NCBI GenBank assembly: GCA_015067675.1 | Contig: SVMB01000003.1 | Span: 1-64,000 of the forward strand | Direction of reading: 5' to 3' | Source of the DNA: Oscillospiraceae bacterium | GTDB lineage: Bacteria > Bacillota > Clostridia > Oscillospirales > QAMX01 | Length of the DNA stretch: 64,000 nucleotides | Part shown: piece by piece, positions 16,685 through 25,006 of the stretch | Numbering within the stretch: the first letter of the stretch is position 1 | How the letters are laid out: each line of letters starts with the position of its first letter | The notes under the pieces: model-generated | Database searches by the model: none | Seen by the model: the letters and a program-made list of their open reading frames with translations, nothing else | What the model was told of the DNA's origin: nothing | Translations under genes and position numbers: made by a program

Positions 16685-19219
16685 TTATGCGGTCTCGATG
16701 GCGTTGGCAGCCTGGAGATTCAGCTTCTTCACCGCGTCCTCGCGCATCTTGTACTTGAGGATCTTGCCGGCGGCGTTCATCGGGAAGCCGTCCACAAAGT
16801 CCACGTAGCGGGGGCACTTATGCTTGGCCATATTGGCAAGGCAGAAGGCCTTCACGTCTTCCTCGGTCAGGGTCTCGCCGGGAGAGGTCACGATGCAGGC
16901 CATGATCTCTTCGCCGTACTGTTTATCCGGCACGCCGATGACCTGAACGTCCTCGATCTTGGGATGGGTGTAGAGGAAGTCCTCGATCTCCTTGGGGTAG
17001 ATATTCTCGCCGCCGCGGATAATCATGTCCTTGATGCGGCCGGTGATCTTGAAGTTGCCGTCGGGCAGGCGGCGGGCCAGGTCGCCGGTATGCAGCCAGC
17101 CGTCCTTATCGATGGCGGCGGCAGTGGCCTCGGGCATCTTATAATAGCCCTTCATGATATTATAACCGCGGGCGCAGAACTCGCCGTCCACGTTATCCGG
17201 GCAGTCCTCGCCGGTCTCGGGATTGACAATCTTACACTCGACGCCGTAGAAAGCACGGCCGACGGTGTTGACGCGGGTCTCGATGGAGTCATCGGTGGAG
17301 CTCTGGGTACAGCCGGGGCTTGCCTCGGTCTGACCGTAGACGATGGTGATCTCCTTCATGTTCATCTTCTCGATGACCTCCTCCATGACCTTGACGGGGC
17401 AGGGAGAACCGGCCATGATACCGGTACGCATGTGGGAGAAGTCGGTCTTTGCAAAGTCCTCATGACCCAGCATGGCGATGAACATGGTGGGAACGCCGTG
17501 GAAACAGGTGATCTTCTCCATGTTGATGCACTTGAGGCCCTTTCTGGGAGAGAAGGCCGGGATCGGGCTCATGGTAACACCGTGGGTCATGGACGCGGTC
17601 ATCGCCAGCACCATGCCGAAGCAGTGGAACATCGGCACCTGGATCATCATGCGGTCCTCGGTGGACAGATCCATGCGGTCGCCGATGGACTTACCGTCGT
17701 TGACGATGTTATAGTGGGTCAGCATAACGCCCTTGGGGAAGCCGGTGGTGCCGGAGGTGTACTGCATATTGCAGACATCGTGCTTATTGAGCATGGCGGC
17801 GCGGCGGTGGACAACCTCAACGGGAGTCTTTTCGGCCTGGGTCAGCGCCTCTTCCCAACTCCAGCAGCCCTTCTGCTTGGACTCGCAGGTGATGACGTTG
17901 CGCAGGAACGGCAGCTTACGGCTGTGGATGGGCTTGAGTTCCTCGTTATTCTCAAGCTCCGGCACCAGCTGGCGGATGATTTCCACGTAATTGGAATCCT
18001 TATAGCCGTCAACCATAACCAGCGTATGGGTATCGGACTGGCGCAGGAGGTACTCGGCCTCGTGAATCTTATAAGCGGTATTGACGGTGACCAGAACCGC
18101 GCCGATCTTAACGGCAGCCCAGAAGGTGATATACCACTGGGGCACGTTGGTGGCCCAGATAGCCACGTGGTCGCCCTGCTTGACGCCCATGGAGATCAGC
18201 GCACGGGCAAAGGTATCCACGTCTTCGCGGAACTCGGGGTAGGTTCTGGTATAGTCGCACTCGGTATAACGGAAGGCATACTGATCCGGGAATTCCTCGC
18301 AGATACGGTCAAGCACCTGGGGGAAGGTCAGGTCGATGATGGTCTCCTTGGGCCAGACATACTGACCGTTGCCGCGCTGGCTCAGATACAGGCGGTTGGA
18401 GGCAGCGTCATTACCCAGATACTGGGACATGAAGTGGACATAATGCGGGAACACGATACCGGCCTCGGTCAGCTCCGGAGCGTACTGCTTGAGCCATTCC
18501 AGAGAGATATAGCCCTCATAATTGAGCGAACGCAGAGCCTTCATGTACTCGGCCATCTTGGGCAGGTCACCCTCGCCCACGAGGCGGTACTCGACCTTAC
18601 CGTCCACGACGACGGAATCCTTGATATGGCAGTGCTTGATGAAGGCGCCGAGGTTTTTGATAGTGGTCTCGGGAGACTCATTATTAAAGCGGTAGGGATG
18701 GTTCCAGTCCCACAGCGCGGCGACGGCATCGCTGCCGATGCGGGCGAGGACATCCGCCAGACGGGCGGTATCGGAATAGACGCCGTTGGTCTCGATGAGC
18801 AGGGTGACTCCGGCTTCCTCAGCGATGGGAGCCAGAATCTGCATGGGCTCGATGACGTTCTCGTCCGGGAAATCATCCTGAGGCTCCACGGTCTGATCGC
18901 CCAGCACACGGATATAGGGCACGTCCAGAGCCTTGGCCACGGCGATGTATTCTTTCAGTTCTTCAATGGATTCTTCATGCTTATCGGCATAGCGCAGTGC
19001 GCAGCCGGAGGACAGGCAGCAAATCTCAAGCTTCATGCGTTTGAGGGTAGCACGGGTATCTTCCAGATTCTCCGGACGGAAAGGAGAAGCGTTAATCGAG
19101 AAGTTTTCATTACCAAGACCGCGCACCTCGATGCCGTGGAAACCAAAGTCTTTAGCCAGGGAGTAAATCTCGGTCCAGGAGTAATCGGGGCAGCCCAGGG
19201 TGGAGAATGACAGTTTCAT
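16685..19219 (-). CDS. Fusion protein: N-terminal sugar phosphate isomerase/epimerase-like TIM barrel plus C-terminal AMP-binding acyl-CoA synthetase
   Basis: Start at MKLSFSTLGCPDYSWTEI (ATG 19217-19219, AGGAAAC upstream). N-terminal ~270 aa: HGIEVRGLGNE, ALWDWNHPYRF, HCHIKDS, YEGYISLEW. C-terminal: QYTSGTTGFPKGVMLTHYN, YGQTEASPGC, DGWLHTGDLARRLPDGNFKITGRIKDMIIRGGENIYPKEIE. Junction near 18410 with no stop. Confidence 0.9.
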   Translation of the reverse strand: MKLSFSTLGCPDYSWTEIYSLAKDFGFHGIEVRGLGNENFSINASPFRPENLEDTRATLKRMKLEICCLSSGCALRYADKHEESIEELKEYIAVAKALDVPYIRVLGDQTVEPQDDFPDENVIEPMQILAPIAEEAGVTLLIETNGVYSDTARLADVLARIGSDAVAALWDWNHPYRFNNESPETTIKNLGAFIKHCHIKDSVVVDGKVEYRLVGEGDLPKMAEYMKALRSLNYEGYISLEWLKQYAPELTEAGIVFPHYVHFMSQYLGNDAASNRLYLSQRGNGQYVWPKETIIDLTFPQVLDRICEEFPDQYAFRYTECDYTRTYPEFREDVDTFARALISMGVKQGDHVAIWATNVPQWYITFWAAVKIGAVLVTVNTAYKIHEAEYLLRQSDTHTLVMVDGYKDSNYVEIIRQLVPELENNEELKPIHSRKLPFLRNVITCESKQKGCWSWEEALTQAEKTPVEVVHRRAAMLNKHDVCNMQYTSGTTGFPKGVMLTHYNIVNDGKSIGDRMDLSTEDRMMIQVPMFHCFGMVLAMTASMTHGVTMSPIPAFSPRKGLKCINMEKITCFHGVPTMFIAMLGHEDFAKTDFSHMRTGIMAGSPCPVKVMEEVIEKMNMKEITIVYGQTEASPGCTQSSTDDSIETRVNTVGRAFYGVECKIVNPETGEDCPDNVDGEFCARGYNIMKGYYKMPEATAAAIDKDGWLHTGDLARRLPDGNFKITGRIKDMIIRGGENIYPKEIEDFLYTHPKIEDVQVIGVPDKQYGEEIMACIVTSPGETLTEEDVKAFCLANMAKHKCPRYVDFVDGFPMNAAGKILKYKMREDAVKKLNLQAANAIETA

Positions 19220-19270
19220 GTTGTTGTTTCCTTTCTCACATTGCAGAGACAGGCGCGGTGTTTTGACAAT

Positions 19271-19548
19271 AAAAAACGCCTTCGTCTCCCTATTCTGCAA
19301 GAGACGAAAGCATCAGCTTCCGCGGTACCACTCTTATTGGTATCGTCACGATACCCACTCCGGCATCTCAAATAACTTCAATGCCTTCCTTTGATAACGG
19401 GGGGAACCCCGTCCGAACCTACACAGCAGGATGCTTTCAGCCGGCCGCTCAGAGGAGAGTGGAACAAGTTGTGCACGCTGTCTTACACCGACCGACAGCT
19501 CTCTGTGCCGCGCAAATCTTCTTCCTTTGCCTCTTCAACGCATTTCTG
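19271..19548 (-). ncRNA. T-box riboswitch leader with antiterminator and terminator
   Basis: Minus strand: AGAGAGCTGTCGGTCGGTGTAAGACAGC (Stem I distal/AG-bulge region), GGTATCGtgaCGATACC hairpin, T-box AATAAGAGTGGTACCGCGG (19320-19338), then terminator CTTTCGTCTC...GAGACGAAGGcgTTTTTT. Confidence 0.92.
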
Positions 19549-19554
19549 TCCTTT

Positions 19555-19583
19555 AGTATAGCAAATCGCGTCTGTTTTGTCAA
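19555..19583 (-). promoter_or_regulatory. sigma-A promoter of the T-box transcript
   Basis: Minus strand TTGACA (19578-19583)-17 nt-TATACT (19555-19560). Confidence 0.85.
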
Positions 19584-19758
19584 TAAACTGATTTCGTCAA
19601 TGGTCATAAAATTTTTTCTGCGAGTCAGACTATTTTCTAACGCTTTGAAAAAAACCTAATTGCCGTTTTCAACGTCAAATCACTTGTATTTTTCTTTTGA
19701 AAACGCTACAATATAACTGTAAACACCGATACTGCCCTCAGAAAGGAGCGATCCGACC

Positions 19759-20457
19759 TTGACTCTTCTCGAAGCCGTCTACACCCGCCGTTCCCGCCGC
19801 AGTTTTCTCAAAACCTCCCTTCCCGACAAGCATCGTCAGGAGCTGCTGCGGCAGATTGCACTGCTCAACCTGGAATACGATCTTCACATACAGCTTATTG
19901 AAAACGCTGCCCCCGTATTTGCCGGATTCCGGGCAAGCTACGGCATGTTTCAGAATGTCGAGCACTTCATTGCCCTCATCGGTCGGCGTTCGGATCCTCT
20001 TTTAAAGCGCAAGCTGGGCTACTGCGGCGAACGTCTGGTACTGGAAGCCACCCGCATGGAGCTTGGTACCTGCTGGGTCGGCGGTACTTTTGACCGCAGC
20101 CGCTGCCCCTGTCAGCTAAAAGCCGACGAGCAGCTCTGTCTGGTCATTGCCATCGGGCAGGTCAGTCCCATGGAGGGCCGCCGTGAGTCGCTGATTCACA
20201 ACCTGACCGCACGCAAGACAAAGCCTCTGGAAGCGCTCTACACCTCCGACGTTGAGCCGCCGGAGTGGTTCCTCGACGGCATCCGCGCCGTACAGCGTGC
20301 GCCCTCGGCGATGAACCGGCAGCCGGTGCAGTTCCGTTTGAAGGAAGGCCGGATCACGGTGGGCGTACAGGCCATTTCCCCCTTCGCCGAGATTGATTTG
20401 GGCATTGCGTTATTACATTTTGAACTGGGCGCCAACAGAAAGATCAATCTCATGTAA
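19759..20457 (+). CDS. Nitroreductase family protein
   Basis: 232 aa, TTG start after AAGGAGCG; LLEAVYTRRSRRSFLKT, GTCWVGGTFDRS, RAVQRAPSAMNRQPVQF. Confidence 0.8.
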   Translation: MTLLEAVYTRRSRRSFLKTSLPDKHRQELLRQIALLNLEYDLHIQLIENAAPVFAGFRASYGMFQNVEHFIALIGRRSDPLLKRKLGYCGERLVLEATRMELGTCWVGGTFDRSRCPCQLKADEQLCLVIAIGQVSPMEGRRESLIHNLTARKTKPLEALYTSDVEPPEWFLDGIRAVQRAPSAMNRQPVQFRLKEGRITVGVQAISPFAEIDLGIALLHFELGANRKINLM

Positions 20458-20473
20458 GGCAGTCACATTTCAG

Positions 20474-20502
20474 GCGGGTACCACAGTGTGGTACCCGCTT
20501 TT
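20474..20502 (+). terminator. Rho-independent terminator after the nitroreductase gene
   Basis: gcgggtaccac agt gtggtacccgc ttttgtt. Confidence 0.8.
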
Positions 20503-20511
20503 GTTGTATAA

Positions 20512-20542
20512 GAAAACCCGGAGAGCGGCTGCTCTCCGGGTT
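20512..20542 (-). terminator. Rho-independent terminator of the 21959-20551 operon
   Basis: aacccggagagc ggct gctctccgggtt, with A-tract on the plus strand at the left side. Confidence 0.75.
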
Positions 20543-20550
20543 CTTCATAC

Positions 20551-21102
20551 CTATTCTGTCACGATTTCGTTCTCTTTTGAAAACGTGCGGATTTTTCCCT
20601 CCCGTTCGCGGTAATCCGGCAGGATTTTTTTAACCTCGCGCCAGAAGGCCGCGCTGTGGTTATGCTGTAGGATATGGCAGAGCTCATGCACGACCACGTA
20701 CTCCCGGCACTCCGGCGGCAGGAGCATCGTACGCCATGAAAAGCTCAAAGCATTTTTCCCGCTGCAGCTTCCCCACCGGGTCCGGGCTCCCGTGATTGTG
20801 AACCGGGTATAAGCAACGCCCATCCGGGCGGCGTACACCGCAAGTATCCCGGAAAGCTCCCGTCTCGCGGTCTCTCTGAGCCTTGCTTCCTCCACCGCGG
20901 TAACGGTAATCGTCCTGCGTCCGGCATTGAGCTCCCGCCTGCGGGCGAGATGGCTCTCAATCCACGCCTCATGGCGGCTGACAAAGTCATCAATCGCGGT
21001 CTTTGCAAGCCGTTTCGGCGCACGAACAATCACATTGAGATCCTCATCGATGCATAGGCTGACGGTCTTTCGATCCGACCGGATAAGCCTGTAGGTTCTC
21101 AC
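20551..21102 (-). CDS. M48-like/YgjP-type (DUF45) metallopeptidase
   Basis: 183 aa; RTRWGSCSGKNALSFSWRTMLLPPECREYVVVHELCHILQHNHSAAFWREVKKILPDY; HELCH zinc motif. GTG start overlaps the upstream stop. Confidence 0.88.
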   Translation of the reverse strand: MRTYRLIRSDRKTVSLCIDEDLNVIVRAPKRLAKTAIDDFVSRHEAWIESHLARRRELNAGRRTITVTAVEEARLRETARRELSGILAVYAARMGVAYTRFTITGARTRWGSCSGKNALSFSWRTMLLPPECREYVVVHELCHILQHNHSAAFWREVKKILPDYREREGKIRTFSKENEIVTE

Positions 21103-21959
21103 CGGATCGCGCCGCCGAGGACGGCGGTCTTATTGGGGGAGCTGCGCTGACCGAGGACAGGTGCGCGGCGCTCGATGGCAGCCAGGGCGATCTCCACGTC
21201 CTCATGGACCTCATTGGGTGCGTAAGCGCCGACGGTGACCATATCGCAGTCGCGGATGGTGGCGTAATTGAAGGTGATACCAACGAAGGGCGTGACGCGG
21301 CCGGCAGCCATGCTCTTGATGGTCATGACAGGCTTCTTGGCATTATGGATGATGCGGTGTACGCTCTCGACCTCGACCTGCATGAGGAAACCCATACAGT
21401 TATAGATCTGGATATAGGTATCCACATCGTAGTCATTGGCATCGGAATAGAGTACAAGCTCCGGCATATGGGCAGAAAGACCAGTGCGCATACCGGCCTC
21501 GCGCATCATATAGAGGTAATCGGGCAGGCGGTTCATGGTGCCGTCCAGCTTGGACACAAGCTTCTCGGCAGAGCCGTGATGCAGCAGGCAGAAATCAGAG
21601 CCCAGTCTGGCGGATTCCTTAATCTGCGCCTCGGCAATCGCATAGGCCTCGCGGGTATTGGACATATCACGGATGATGGGGGTATCGATCATGATGATCT
21701 TCTGGCCGCGGCGTTCCTGCACGTTGCGGATGGCGGTCATCAGAGGGGTATCCTCCTTAAAAGGCGCCATCATGGCATCGATACCGTAATCGAGGTAGGC
21801 TTCCAGAATCGCCTCGATCTGGGCGGGATCGGCATGGCGGTCACGGATCATCTGATCGGCAGAGCTGGTACGATGGCTATAGCCGAGAATCCAGTTGGAT
21901 CCGATGAGCATACGGGGCAGAGACATGCCGCCGACGGTGGTACGTGGGAATTTAGTCAT
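21099..21959 (-). CDS. Conserved hypothetical protein, probable TIM-barrel fold (aldo/keto-like)
   Basis: 286 aa; strong codon-level ORF, GSNWILGYSHRTSSADQMIRDRHADPAQIEAILEAYLDYGID; family not firmly recognised. Confidence 0.55.
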   Translation of the reverse strand: MTKFPRTTVGGMSLPRMLIGSNWILGYSHRTSSADQMIRDRHADPAQIEAILEAYLDYGIDAMMAPFKEDTPLMTAIRNVQERRGQKIIMIDTPIIRDMSNTREAYAIAEAQIKESARLGSDFCLLHHGSAEKLVSKLDGTMNRLPDYLYMMREAGMRTGLSAHMPELVLYSDANDYDVDTYIQIYNCMGFLMQVEVESVHRIIHNAKKPVMTIKSMAAGRVTPFVGITFNYATIRDCDMVTVGAYAPNEVHEDVEIALAAIERRAPVLGQRSSPNKTAVLGGAIR

Positions 21960-22029
21960 AACAATTCAACCTTTCATGATAAAATGGAGGTTCGTTGACA
22001 TTAAAAACGATGAAATGGTACGGCTTCTG

Positions 22030-23409
22030 TCATGCCTCGGCGGCCCGATTTTCGCTCAAGGCAGCCTTTTTTACGAGCCGTTTGTGTACAAACAGATAAC
22101 AGATAAAGTGAACGCCGGAGGTCAGCACCCAGGACACGGGATAGGACACATACAGCACCATCAGAGAGTGATACTGGGCAAAAATCGTGTAAATATAGAT
22201 GATTCTGAACACGCAGGCGCCCATCAGCGACACGATCATCGGCACAACCGAGGTTCCCATGCCGCGCATGCAGCCTACCAGCACCTCCATCACGCCGCAC
22301 ATGAAGTACGACAGGCCGAATACCAGCATTCGCTGCAGGCCAACGGCGATTACATCCGGATTCGGGTCATAGATCGACAGCAGCGTTCCGCCGAAAGCAT
22401 ACATCACCATGCCCAGCACAAAGCCGATCACCGTTACGGTCAGGCAGCAGGTCGCGGTGATCTTATGCAGGCGGTCATAGCGCTTAGCACCCACGTTCTG
22501 GCCGGTGAAGGTGATTGCGCCCTGATAGACCGAGTTCTGCGCGGTATACACGAAACCTTCGATATTGGACGCTGCGGCGTTGCCCGCCATGGCGATACTG
22601 CCAAAGGAGTTGACCGAGGACTGAATCAGGATATTCGAAATCGAGAACAGCGCGCCCTGCACACCCGCGGGCAGACCGATGCGTATGACCTGTCCCATGA
22701 TCTTCATATCGATGCGCAGCTCCCGCAGGTCAAGCTTGAACACGCCCTCCGAGCGCATCAGGCAGATCACAACCAGCGTCGCCGAGATGACCTGCGAGAT
22801 AATCGTCGCCAGCGCAACACCCGCTACGCTCATATCAAAACCAACTACAAACCAAAGGTTGAGAAGCACGTTCACAAGACCCGAAAACGTCAGGAAGTAC
22901 AGCGGTCTCTTCGTATCGCCCACCGCGCGCAGCACGGCAGAGCCGAAGTTATAGGTCATATTGGCGGGCATACCCAGAAACAGGATGCGCAGATAGACTT
23001 CCGCCAGCGGCAGCACGTCCTCCGGACAGTCCATGAGAACCAGCAGCGGCTTTGAGGTGAACAGGCCGATGATCATGACCAGAATGCCGCCCAGAAAACC
23101 CAGCAGCACCGACGTATGCACAGCCCTGTGCACGCCTTTTCCGTCCTGCGCGCCGTAATACTGCGCGACCACAACGCCGGTACCCACCGACAGGCCGATG
23201 AAGATATTGATCGTCAGGTTCACCAGCGCGCCGTTGGAGCCCACCGCCGCCAGAGCCGTCGAGCCGCAGAAGCGTCCCACCACGATAACGTCGGCTGCGT
23301 TATACAGCAGCTGCAGCATACCCGAAAGCGCCAGCGGGATACAGAATCTGAGCAGTTTCGGCAGGATCGCGCCGTTTACCATGTCGATTTCGTACTTACG
23401 TTTTGCCAT
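22030..23409 (-). CDS. MATE family efflux transporter
   Basis: 459 aa multi-spanning protein; LRFCIPLALSGMLQLLYNAADVIVVGRFCGSTALAAVGSNGALVNL. Confidence 0.92.
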   Translation of the reverse strand: MAKRKYEIDMVNGAILPKLLRFCIPLALSGMLQLLYNAADVIVVGRFCGSTALAAVGSNGALVNLTINIFIGLSVGTGVVVAQYYGAQDGKGVHRAVHTSVLLGFLGGILVMIIGLFTSKPLLVLMDCPEDVLPLAEVYLRILFLGMPANMTYNFGSAVLRAVGDTKRPLYFLTFSGLVNVLLNLWFVVGFDMSVAGVALATIISQVISATLVVICLMRSEGVFKLDLRELRIDMKIMGQVIRIGLPAGVQGALFSISNILIQSSVNSFGSIAMAGNAAASNIEGFVYTAQNSVYQGAITFTGQNVGAKRYDRLHKITATCCLTVTVIGFVLGMVMYAFGGTLLSIYDPNPDVIAVGLQRMLVFGLSYFMCGVMEVLVGCMRGMGTSVVPMIVSLMGACVFRIIYIYTIFAQYHSLMVLYVSYPVSWVLTSGVHFICYLFVHKRLVKKAALSENRAAEA

Positions 23410-23460
23410 TTGGTTTCAAGACTTCCTTTCGTTGATGAATGCGGGATAATATCAGCGCTC

Positions 23461-24834
23461 TCAGGCCGCTTCCTGCTGCCCTGCCTTTTCCAGCAGCTTC
23501 CTCTTCACGTGCAGATAACAGAAGAAGTGCACGATACCCGTCAGGATCCATGTCACCGGATAGGAGCTGTAGAGCACCATCGGCGTGTGGAACGCCGCGA
23601 AGATCGTATAAATCCACACGATGCGCAGGCCGCAGACTCCCACCAGCGTCACCACCATCGGCAGCATCGACGAGCCCATGCCGCGCATACAGCCCACGAA
23701 CACTTCCATGATACCGTTGAGGAAGTAGGTACAGCCGAAAACAAAGAGGCGGATCATGCCAAACTCGATGACCTCGGGATTGGGATCGTAGATTGCCAGC
23801 AGCTGCCGGCCAAAGCCAAAGGTTAAAAGTCCCAAGCCCAGACCGATCACCGTGACGACCACGCAAGCCGTACGGCAGATGCGGCTGATGCGGTCGTACT
23901 GCCTGGCGCCCACGTTCTGGCTGGTGAAGGTGATCGAGCCCTGATAGACCGAGTTCTTCGCGTTATAGATGAAGCCGTCCAGATTCTGCGCCGCGGCGTT
24001 GCCCGCCATGGCAAGGGTACCAAAGGAATTGATCGAGGTCTGGATGATCATGTTGGACAGGGAGAACATCACACTCTGGGCGCCTGCGGGCAGACCCAGA
24101 CGTACAAACTGCTTGAGAATCGACACGTCCATGCGAAGCTCCGAGGGCATCAGGCGGATATCGCTGTCGGAGTGCATCAGGCAGCGCACCACGCGGAAGG
24201 CCGATATGTACTGGGAGATGATCGTCGCAAGGGCCACGCCTGCCACGCTCATGTCAAGCACCGTAACGAAGATGAGGTTCAAAACCACGTTGATCAGACC
24301 CGAAACCGAGAGGATATACAGCGAGCGTTTGGTATCGCCCACCGCACGGAGGATCGATGCGCCGAAGTTATAGGTCATCTGGGCGGGCATGCCCAGAAAG
24401 ATGATGCGCAGGTAGAGCTTTGCCAGCGGCAGCACGTCCTCTGGTACGCCCATCACGTGTTCCAGCATCCAGCCGGAGATGGTGAGACCCACCACCATCA
24501 CGAACAGGCCCGCCATCACGCCCAGCAGCATCGCAGTATGCACCGACCGGCGGATTTTTTCTGAATCCTTCGCGCCGTAGAACCTTGCCGTCACGATGCC
24601 GGTACCCACCGACAGTCCGATGAATAGGTTGACCAGGAGGTTCACAAGCGAGCCGTTGGAGCCCACCGCCGCCAGAGCCGTCGAGCCGCAGAATCGTCCT
24701 ACCACGATAACGTCGGCTGCGTTATACAGCAGCTGCAGCATGCCGGACAGGGCAAGCGGGATACAGAATTTCAGGAGCTTCGGCAGGATCGCGCCGGTGG
24801 TCAGATCCATTTCGTACTTACGGCTGGAAGCCAT
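23461..24834 (-). CDS. MATE family efflux transporter (tandem paralog)
   Basis: Starts at MASSRKYEMDLTTGAILPKLLKF; LALSGMLQLLYNAADVIVVGRFCGSTALAAVGSNGSLVNL nearly identical to 22030-23409. Confidence 0.92.
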   Translation of the reverse strand: MASSRKYEMDLTTGAILPKLLKFCIPLALSGMLQLLYNAADVIVVGRFCGSTALAAVGSNGSLVNLLVNLFIGLSVGTGIVTARFYGAKDSEKIRRSVHTAMLLGVMAGLFVMVVGLTISGWMLEHVMGVPEDVLPLAKLYLRIIFLGMPAQMTYNFGASILRAVGDTKRSLYILSVSGLINVVLNLIFVTVLDMSVAGVALATIISQYISAFRVVRCLMHSDSDIRLMPSELRMDVSILKQFVRLGLPAGAQSVMFSLSNMIIQTSINSFGTLAMAGNAAAQNLDGFIYNAKNSVYQGSITFTSQNVGARQYDRISRICRTACVVVTVIGLGLGLLTFGFGRQLLAIYDPNPEVIEFGMIRLFVFGCTYFLNGIMEVFVGCMRGMGSSMLPMVVTLVGVCGLRIVWIYTIFAAFHTPMVLYSSYPVTWILTGIVHFFCYLHVKRKLLEKAGQQEAA

Positions 24835-24937
24835 GTTGACATCGATTCCTTTCATTTTTTCACGTATTTTGACGCATTTTGACATACAGATATAGTTTAC
24901 TCCATGATTTTGAACTGTCTATGTCTCTCACACTATG

Positions 24938-24967
24938 CAAAAAGCCGGAACACTATGTGTTCCGGCT
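24938..24967 (-). terminator. Rho-independent terminator of the solute-binding lipoprotein gene
   Basis: agccggaacac tat gtgttccggct with aaaa on the left (minus-strand U-tract). Confidence 0.75.
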
Positions 24968-25006
24968 CTTTCTGTCTGTCACTAACTGCTAATTTCCTCT
25001 GTTTTC

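Noticed and set aside
16349-19210. 953-aa plus-strand ORF opposite the acyl-CoA synthetase fusion
   Set aside because: Antisense shadow ORF of a GC-rich gene; His/Gly/Val/Asp-rich low-information translation with no domain motifs, while the minus strand encodes unambiguous enzymes.
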